A stretch of DNA of 5,636 nucleotides from contig CAZYTO010000326.1 of assembly GCA_964650405.1 (NCBI GenBank), positions 1-5,636 of the forward strand, given 5' to 3'. Positions 1-4,020 of this stretch are shown piece after piece (position 1 is the stretch's first letter; the number at the start of each line of letters is the position of its first letter). The notes beneath the pieces are model-generated. The model was not told where the DNA came from and did no database searches. It saw only the letters and a list, made by a program, of their open reading frames with translations. The DNA comes from CAZYTO01 sp964650405. Lineage in GTDB: Bacteria > Acidobacteriota > Thermoanaerobaculia > Gp7-AA8. The position numbers were made by a program, and so were the translations under genes.

Positions 1-744
1 GCCGTCCGCCGTCAGCGCCGCGGCCGGAGGGCCCGCCTCCAGGCCCTCCAGGGCCGCCTTCGCAACCCGCTTGCCGATGCCCGCCCACCAGGCGAAATCG
101 TCAACATGCGTACTACCGCTCCAGGTCACGAAGCGCTCGGCCAGGGCGCGATCGAGATTGTCCGGCGGCGGCCCGGCCTTCGCTTCCGGGACCCGGTAGA
201 AGTGCAGTTTGCCGTCCAGCCGGCGCTCCTCGGCCAGGCGGATGACGCGGCCCTCGAGCTGGAGCAGCCGCAGCGCCACCGGCAGCGTCGTGGCGAAGCC
301 GAGCTGCTTGCCGGCGTCGCCGAGGTCGCGGATCAGCTTCGCCGGCACATCGCGGCGGAGCTGATCGGCCGAGCGGGTGCCCGCGCCCAAGGCCACGAGC
401 ACACGGTCCGCCAGCGTCTCCAGCTCCTGCCGGGTCACGCCGAGCTTCTCCAGCTTCCGCAGCCATTCCGCGAAGGCCCGCCTCCCTGCGCTCAGGGCCA
501 CGGCCAGGTCGGCCCGCGGTACGAGCATCGTCGAGCTCCGCACGCACGGCACCTCGAACAGCTCGAGACGGCGGAAGACGACGTCGTCGACCTCCTGGCG
601 CCGCAGTTGCGGCAGGCGCGCCTTCAGCGAGAGGTAGGGCCCCGTCCCTCCCGCGGAGTGCATCCACCCGTGCGCGCGAAAGACCGCGTCTATCCTGAGC
701 GCGGGCGGGTGGTCGGGCGGGAGCGAAGGATCAAAGCGTGGCAT
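1..744 (-). CDS. AlkZ/YcaQ-like winged-helix DNA-binding protein (possible DNA glycosylase), C-terminus outside window
   Basis: The frame is open for 248 codons from ATG at 744 to the left edge, so the C-terminal part is missing. The translation matches the HTH_42 family, which contains the interstrand-crosslink glycosylase AlkZ and many uncharacterised relatives. Visible landmarks are a GPYLSLKARL segment (about 35-44), the family-like RSSTMLVPRADL (about 69-80), a winged-helix stretch (about 120-185, with LPVALRLLQLEGRVIRL), and FVTWSGSTHVDDFAWWAGI (about 205-223), which resembles the family's 'W-G-[PS]-A/S-T-x-x-DFAxW-x-G' block. Family knowledge suggests DNA binding and perhaps removal of damaged bases. 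The catalytic residues cannot be judged here. No Shine-Dalgarno is obvious before the ATG, and upstream in-frame codons offer no better start. The N-terminus looks short for the family, and codons 4-19 lie in one arm of a long inverted repeat. The gene is probably co-transcribed with ligD, whose stop is 118 bp upstream. The family call is fairly secure; the glycosylase activity is inference. Confidence 0.85.
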   Translation of the reverse strand, partial: MPRFDPSLPPDHPPALRIDAVFRAHGWMHSAGGTGPYLSLKARLPQLRRQEVDDVVFRRLELFEVPCVRSSTMLVPRADLAVALSAGRRAFAEWLRKLEKLGVTRQELETLADRVLVALGAGTRSADQLRRDVPAKLIRDLGDAGKQLGFATTLPVALRLLQLEGRVIRLAEERRLDGKLHFYRVPEAKAGPPPDNLDRALAERFVTWSGSTHVDDFAWWAGIGKRVAKAALEGLEAGPPAAALTADG

Positions 745-844
745 ACCCGGAAGCTTAGTCGTGTGAGATAGCCGTCGACACTCACTGCCGTGCCGCGTTC
801 TGATCCTTCGCTCCCGCCCGACCTCCGCCCGCGCTCAGGATAGA
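689..844. repeat. Long inverted repeat (arms 689-733 and 801-844) spanning the ligD to alkZ-like junction
   Basis: The arm at 689-733 (45 bp) is the reverse complement of 801-844 (44 bp), except for one spot where GT is replaced by a single A. The arms enclose 67 bp that contain the start codon of the AlkZ-like gene (742-744) and a nested GTGAG/CTCAC pair (763-767 with 781-785). The right arm starts 18 bp beyond the ligD stop, and the left arm encodes residues 4-19 of the AlkZ-like protein. Each arm begins ATCCTGAGCG and ends GAGCGAAGGATC. These ends recall a common intergenic repeat known to me from soil-bacterium genomes; that link is from memory. In RNA the arms could form a hairpin that acts as a terminator, a processing site or a translational block on the downstream start. 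There is no U-tract. Confidence 0.85.
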
Positions 845-862
845 GGTGGCAGCATCGCGTGC

Positions 863-2893
863 TCACGAAAGAGCCGGCAGCTTCGTCTTCGTGCCTAGCA
901 CGGCGGCGAAGAGGTCCCCGACTTTGGCCAAGCGGCTGGGCATGGTCCGCAGGGTGAACCTGGACGGGTCGAGTTTCTTCGTCACCTCTTCCCACTTCAA
1001 CGGCGCGGACACCGGGGCGCCGTCGATGGCCCGAAGGGAGTACGGGGCGACCAGCGTCTTCCCGTATGCGTTCTGCATGCAGTCGAGATATAGCCTCCCC
1101 TTCCGCTGATCGAGAGAGCGCTCCATCGTCATCCACGGCACCTCCCCTGCCAGCGCGCCGCCGATGGAACAGGCGAAGGCGTTGGCCTCCTCGTGCGAAT
1201 AGCCGGGCGCGAGCGGCACGAAGATGTGGATGCCGCGCTTGCCCGAGGTCTTCGGCACGCTCGGAACGTCGAGGTGCTCCAGCAGGCCGCGCATGATGAT
1301 GGCTGCGTCGATGGCCTGGTCCACGCCCTTCCCCTTGGCCGGATCGAGGTCGAACACCAGCCAGTCCGGCTCGTCGAGCGAGCCTGCCCGCGACGACCAC
1401 ATATGGATGGTCAGCACCGACATCTGCGCCAGCCAACGCAGCGCCTCGGGCGAGTCCGCCACGAGATGCTTGACCGTGGTGCGGCTGGAGGTCCGCGTCG
1501 GGGTGGCCACGGTGGTCAGCCACGGCGGCGCCTCCTTGCCGAGGTGCTGGTGAAACCAGGAAGGGGCCTGGATGCCCTGGTTCCAATGCTCGAGCGAGAG
1601 CGGGCGATCGCGGAGCGTCCGCAGCAGCGGCTCGGCCACGGCGGCGTAGTACTCGGCCACGTCCTGCTTGGTGATGCCGTCCTTCGGGAAGAGGAGGCGG
1701 TCGGGATGAGTGAGCGTCACCTGCGGGAGGGCGGCGGCTCGGGCGGGATGGGCCGCAGATTTCCCCGCAGGCTTCGCGTCGCTTGATTGCTTGGATACGC
1801 GCGACCCCTTGGAGGGCTTTGATGCTTTCGATATGGTTGACGCCTTCTTCGCCTTCGACCCTTTCGCTGTCTTCTCCGGTTCCGCGGCCTGGGGCGCGTC
1901 CGGCCCTGCGTCCTTGGTTGGGCGTTCTCGCACGACTTCCTCCACGCGTTTGTCCTCGCGGATGCCGAGGAGTGACGGATGCCGCAGACGGTTGTCGGCC
2001 GTCCACTCGGTGAACGACACCTGCACGACGTAGCGCGGCACGACCCAGGTCGCGGTTCTCTCGCGCGGCGTGTCGATTGCGGGCGAGGCCGCCACGACGT
2101 CCTTCGACAGCAGGTCCTTCCACCACACGCGCTGGTTGTAGGTGAAGCCGGTGCCGACCTTGCCGGCATAGCGCAGCGCGCCGCGGTCGTGGACGGCGAG
2201 ATGGAGCGCGCCGATCTCCTTCGAGGAGTGCATCGAGGGATTCCAGCCGATGACGGCGAGCTCCTGCTCGTTGTGCACCTTGATCTTCAGCCACTCGCGC
2301 GAGCGGCGCGGCTCGTACACCGACGTGCGCTTCTTGGCCAGGATCCCCTCCGCGCCGTCGCGTTTGGCCCGCGCCAGTGCCTCCGCACCCGGCGGATCGA
2401 GCTGCTCGGAGATCCGGACCCCGGCCGGAGCCCTGCGCAGGACCGTGGTCAGGATCCTGCGGCGTTCGTCGTACGTCCGCCGGCGGAGGTCCTCGCCGTC
2501 ACGCCAGAGGATGTCGAAGACGATCAGCACTTCCCGGGCGCTCTGCTGCAGGAGCTGAAAGCGCGCCGTCCCCTCATCGTCGAGGGCCACGATCTCGCCG
2601 TCCAGCACAACCTCCCTTTCCTTCAGCTTGGAGAGCGCTTCCGCGCTGCGCGGAAAGCGGGTGGAGAGGTCGATCTCGTTGCGGCTCCACATGGCCAGGC
2701 TCCCGGCGGAGATCGCCGCAAGGCAGCGGAAGCCGTCGTACTTCAGCTCGTATGCCCAGCCGCCGTCGCTCGCCGGCGGTTCCTCTGCCAGCGTCGCCAG
2801 CATGGGCGGATAGAGCTTCCGCAGGAGGCTTTCCGGAGAGGGGGCCGGCGACGGTTTCTTTACGGGCATGCGTTGGCGGACGCGATTGTCCAT
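863..2893 (-). CDS. ligD: DNA ligase D, two-domain ligase-polymerase form lacking the phosphoesterase
   Basis: This 676-residue protein is the ATP-dependent ligase/polymerase of bacterial non-homologous end joining, which acts on double-strand breaks held by Ku. The ligase module (about 25-320) shows the nucleotidyl motif ELKYDGFR with catalytic Lys51, LDGEI (97-101), VFDIL (125-129), EGILAK (182-187) and WLKIK (201-205). An OB-fold with YAGKVGTGF follows (about 206-320). A flexible Lys/Ser/Ala-rich linker (about 322-388) leads to the archaeo-eukaryotic primase-type polymerase (about 389-676), with HPDRLLFP, the metal-binding FDLDP (Asp515, Asp517), SGKRGIHIF (His556) and YLDCMQN (Asp604). 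The order is ligase then polymerase. The N-terminal 3'-phosphoesterase of Pseudomonas-type PE-LIG-POL enzymes is absent, so the protein is shorter than the 800 or more residues usual for three-domain LigD. ATG at 2893 is the first start after an in-frame TGA, which is the stop of the upstream gene 42 bp away. No Ku gene is present in the window. Confidence 0.97.
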   Translation of the reverse strand: MDNRVRQRMPVKKPSPAPSPESLLRKLYPPMLATLAEEPPASDGGWAYELKYDGFRCLAAISAGSLAMWSRNEIDLSTRFPRSAEALSKLKEREVVLDGEIVALDDEGTARFQLLQQSAREVLIVFDILWRDGEDLRRRTYDERRRILTTVLRRAPAGVRISEQLDPPGAEALARAKRDGAEGILAKKRTSVYEPRRSREWLKIKVHNEQELAVIGWNPSMHSSKEIGALHLAVHDRGALRYAGKVGTGFTYNQRVWWKDLLSKDVVAASPAIDTPRERTATWVVPRYVVQVSFTEWTADNRLRHPSLLGIREDKRVEEVVRERPTKDAGPDAPQAAEPEKTAKGSKAKKASTISKASKPSKGSRVSKQSSDAKPAGKSAAHPARAAALPQVTLTHPDRLLFPKDGITKQDVAEYYAAVAEPLLRTLRDRPLSLEHWNQGIQAPSWFHQHLGKEAPPWLTTVATPTRTSSRTTVKHLVADSPEALRWLAQMSVLTIHMWSSRAGSLDEPDWLVFDLDPAKGKGVDQAIDAAIIMRGLLEHLDVPSVPKTSGKRGIHIFVPLAPGYSHEEANAFACSIGGALAGEVPWMTMERSLDQRKGRLYLDCMQNAYGKTLVAPYSLRAIDGAPVSAPLKWEEVTKKLDPSRFTLRTMPSRLAKVGDLFAAVLGTKTKLPALS

Positions 2894-2899
2894 CCTCCT
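2894..2899 (-). promoter_or_regulatory. AGGAGG directly abutting the ligD start codon
   Basis: On the minus strand the perfect Shine-Dalgarno AGGAGG ends at the base before ATG 2893, with no spacer. The usual spacing is 5-9 nt. The next in-frame ATG (codon 9, position 2869) would put it 24 bases minus the start context away, which is too far. No other in-frame ATG, GTG or TTG lies between them, so the start at 2893 is kept but the geometry is odd. Coupling to the upstream stop 42 bp away may help initiation. Confidence 0.4.
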
Positions 2900-2935
2900 G
2901 GAGCGTGATGGTGATACGACCGCGCGGATGGCATT

Positions 2936-3397
2936 TCAGCCGATCGGCCGGAGGATCTTCAGCCAGCACTCGTCGCGGCCGACGAACTCCACGGCTCCGG
3001 CCCTCTGCCACGACTCGAGGCGCTGGCGCACGCGCGGGTGGTTGAGCTGGCGATCGTCGCCGAGCATCGACGTGAAGAGCGCCCGCGGCACGTCGGTCTG
3101 CCCGCGGCCGCGAAGCCGCTCGATGCCCACCTGCAATGCGTCGAGCCGAAACTCGACGTCCTCGTCGAGCAATGCCGTCGCTCCCTTCGCCGCGGCGCCG
3201 GCGGCATTCATCTCCAGGAACGTCTCGAACTCCAGCGGACGATAGTCCTTCACCAGTTGGAGGCGCGGATCCTCGCGCGGCAACTCGTCCGCGAGAATCA
3301 GGCCGGGGATCTCCGTGCCGACACCGTCGATCTCCCAGCCGATCCAACGCTCCTTCCCCAGGAGCGCTATGCGCTGGATGTAGCGGGCCATGGGCAT
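2936..3397 (-). CDS. Conserved-looking small hypothetical protein upstream of ligD
   Basis: This is an open frame of 153 residues starting MPMARYIQRIALLGKERWIG. I do not recognise the family. The N-terminal half is rich in beta-like hydrophobic alternation (IALLGKERWIGWEIDGV, PGLILADEL) and is followed by acidic stretches (LLDEDVEF). The C-terminal quarter (HPRVRQRLESWQRAGAVEFVG, then WLKILRPIG) resembles the recognition helix and wing of a winged-helix fold, but this is only a pattern impression. No signal peptide or membrane segment is visible. Two Met codons, at 3397 and 3391, are possible starts, and neither has a clear Shine-Dalgarno. The frame stays open upstream to an ATG at 3529, but that extension (Arg/Ser/Cys-rich, then hydrophobic) looks non-coding. 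The stop at 2936-2938 is 42 bp before ligD on the same strand, so it is probably co-transcribed with ligD and possibly repair-related by context only. Confidence 0.72.
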   Translation of the reverse strand: MPMARYIQRIALLGKERWIGWEIDGVGTEIPGLILADELPREDPRLQLVKDYRPLEFETFLEMNAAGAAAKGATALLDEDVEFRLDALQVGIERLRGRGQTDVPRALFTSMLGDDRQLNHPRVRQRLESWQRAGAVEFVGRDECWLKILRPIG

Positions 3398-3472
3398 AAG
3401 AAGAGTAGCAATGATTGGCCACGAAGGAGCCGTCACACAACCGTAACAGGATTCCAAAAGCTGAGGTTGTCT

Positions 3473-3509
3473 ACGTGAATGTCTTCCCGCAACGGCATGC
3501 CATTCACGT
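3473..3509. repeat. 9-bp perfect dyad ACGTGAATG / CATTCACGT
   Basis: ACGTGAATG at 3473-3481 is matched exactly by its reverse complement at 3501-3509, with 19 bp between them. It lies 76-112 bp upstream of the start at 3397 of the small gene that leads the ligD operon. It could be an operator for a dimeric regulator or a stem-loop. No T-run supports a terminator. Confidence 0.5.
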
Positions 3510-3578
3510 TCCGAGCGATCGTCCCGCAAGGATTGTGCTCATGGACTGCTGCGCGGGAAGGCACAACGAACGTGAGGG

Positions 3579-3616
3579 GAGCGGCGGGCGGGGGGACGAT
3601 CCCCGCTCCGCCGCTC
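3579..3616. repeat. Strong GC-rich hairpin
   Basis: Positions 3579-3593 pair with 3601-3616 to give 15 G:C-dominated pairs with one bulged T (3607) and a 7-base loop (3594-3600). The right arm overlaps the 17-bp anchor shared with the CGCTCGCC arrays. No T-tract follows on either strand, so an intrinsic terminator is possible but not shown. Confidence 0.6.
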
Positions 3617-3672
3617 GATTCACGGCACTCCGCGACCGCTCGCCGCTCGCCGGTTTCCCGCTCGCCCCTCGG
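3610..3672 (-). repeat. CGCTCGCC array, copy 1, with 17-bp anchor
   Basis: The 17-mer GCCGCTCGATTCACGGC (3610-3626) is followed by CGCTCGC units at 3637, 3644 and 3659, with spacings of 7 and 15 bp. The same 17-mer followed by the same kind of array occurs at 4054-4142 in the same orientation, so this is a dispersed direct repeat. The units are degenerate and have no unique spacers. Confidence 0.75.
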
Positions 3673-3682
3673 TTCCGAAGAT

Positions 3683-3696
3683 GGGTGGGTGGGTGG
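3683..3696 (+). repeat. G-rich run GGGTGGGTGGGTGG
   Basis: Three GGG tracts and a final GG are separated by single T bases. This is one G short of a canonical four-tract quadruplex motif on the plus strand, so a two- or three-layer structure is conceivable. It lies between array copy 1 and structured element copy 1. Confidence 0.4.
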
Positions 3697-3734
3697 ACTC
3701 GATACATGGAACCACACGCGGAGAAGCACGGAGC

Positions 3735-3836
3735 ACACCCTCTCCCCGCGGGAGAGGGTCGGTCCTGGAGCGCGGCACTTCCACGCGAAGTGAATAAGTT
3801 CCGCAGCCGTCAGCGCGGAAGGACCGGCGTGAGGGG
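3735..3836 (+). repeat. Structured interspersed element, copy 1
   Basis: The element starts ACACCCTCTCCC and contains a perfect 10-bp hairpin with a 3-base loop (3737-3746 with 3750-3759). A closing stem follows immediately, CGGTCC (3760-3765) with GGACCG (3821-3826), which encloses two hairpins: CACTTC/GAAGTG (3776-3792) and TTCCGC/GCGGAA (3799-3820). Two bases after the closing stem the element ends in GTGAGGGG (3829-3836). CCCTCTCCC...GGGAGAGGG with a terminal GTGAGGGG is, from memory, typical of a common interspersed repeat in proteobacterial and soil-bacterium genomes. No coding content is apparent. Confidence 0.75.
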
Positions 3837-3926
3837 TTTCCTGCCCTTCTTTCGCGTACCACAGGGGAGACTTCGATACAGAACCATCGAACCGTTGAGT
3901 GGCATGAGCGCCCATGAAAGCCTTGC

Positions 3927-4020
3927 CCCCTCACCCCGCCGCTGCGCTGATTGTTCGCCGATGATTCAGTGCATGGCGATAGGCGCTCCGCGGCGACCCT
4001 CTCCCGGTGGGAGAGGGTGT
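3927..4020 (-). repeat. Structured interspersed element, copy 2 (inverted), overlapping the 3' end of the glycosyltransferase-like gene
   Basis: Read on the minus strand this copy has the same plan as copy 1: ACACCCTCTCCC, a perfect 10-bp hairpin with a 3-base loop (4009-4018 with 3996-4005), then an adjoining closing stem CGCCGC/GCGGCG (3990-3995 with 3937-3942), then GGAGCGC, then an 8-bp hairpin TGCACTGA/TCAGCGCA (one G-U pair; 3966-3973 with 3943-3950), two bases, and GTGAGGGG. The closing-stem sequence differs from copy 1 but still pairs. The stop codon of the upstream gene (3966-3968) lies inside this element. Confidence 0.75.

Larger units (their letters stand above)
3398..3965. other. 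Gene-poor intergenic mosaic of repeats
   Basis: The 568 bp between the small protein gene and the glycosyltransferase-like gene hold several overlapping open frames on both strands. None gives a recognisable protein, and their translations are the low-complexity Arg/Pro/Gly peptides typical of repeat DNA. The contents, listed separately, are a 9-bp dyad, a strong hairpin, one CGCTCGCC array with its anchor, a G-rich run and two inverted copies of a structured element, the second of which extends into the neighbouring gene. A sequence at about 3709-3735 (accacacgcggagaagcacggagcac) looks like a diverged piece of another common interspersed repeat. A small TTCGAT/ATCGAA hairpin sits at 3872-3891. 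The promoter for the small gene and ligD should lie near 3400-3500, but no convincing -35/-10 pair is visible. Confidence 0.7.

Noticed and set aside
690..2294. Long minus-strand open frame of more than 500 codons overlapping ligD
   Set aside because: It is in another frame of ligD, its product is Arg/Gly/Ala-rich low complexity, and the ligD frame has complete family motifs. Long shadow frames are expected in GC-rich DNA.
1979..2908. Plus-strand open frame of 309 codons antisense to ligD
   Set aside because: Its composition is typical of the antisense of a GC-rich gene, with no recognisable domain.
3398..3480. Promoter with TAGACA as -35 for the small gene
   Set aside because: TAGACA on the minus strand is close to TTGACA, but no acceptable -10 box lies 16-19 bp downstream.
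2936..3529. Longer 197-residue version of the small gene starting at 3529
   Set aside because: The extra 44 residues are of odd composition and the dyad at 3473-3509 falls inside. The segment from MARYIQ onward looks like a natural protein start.
3737..3759. Intrinsic terminator at the 10-bp CCCTCTCCC hairpin
   Set aside because: No T-run follows on either strand. The hairpin recurs as part of a larger element, so a repeat explanation is better.
3760..3826. tRNA-like cloverleaf in the structured element
   Set aside because: A closing stem and two hairpins are present, but there is no T-loop GTTC motif, no 7-base anticodon loop in the right place and no CCA end. The second copy folds differently inside.
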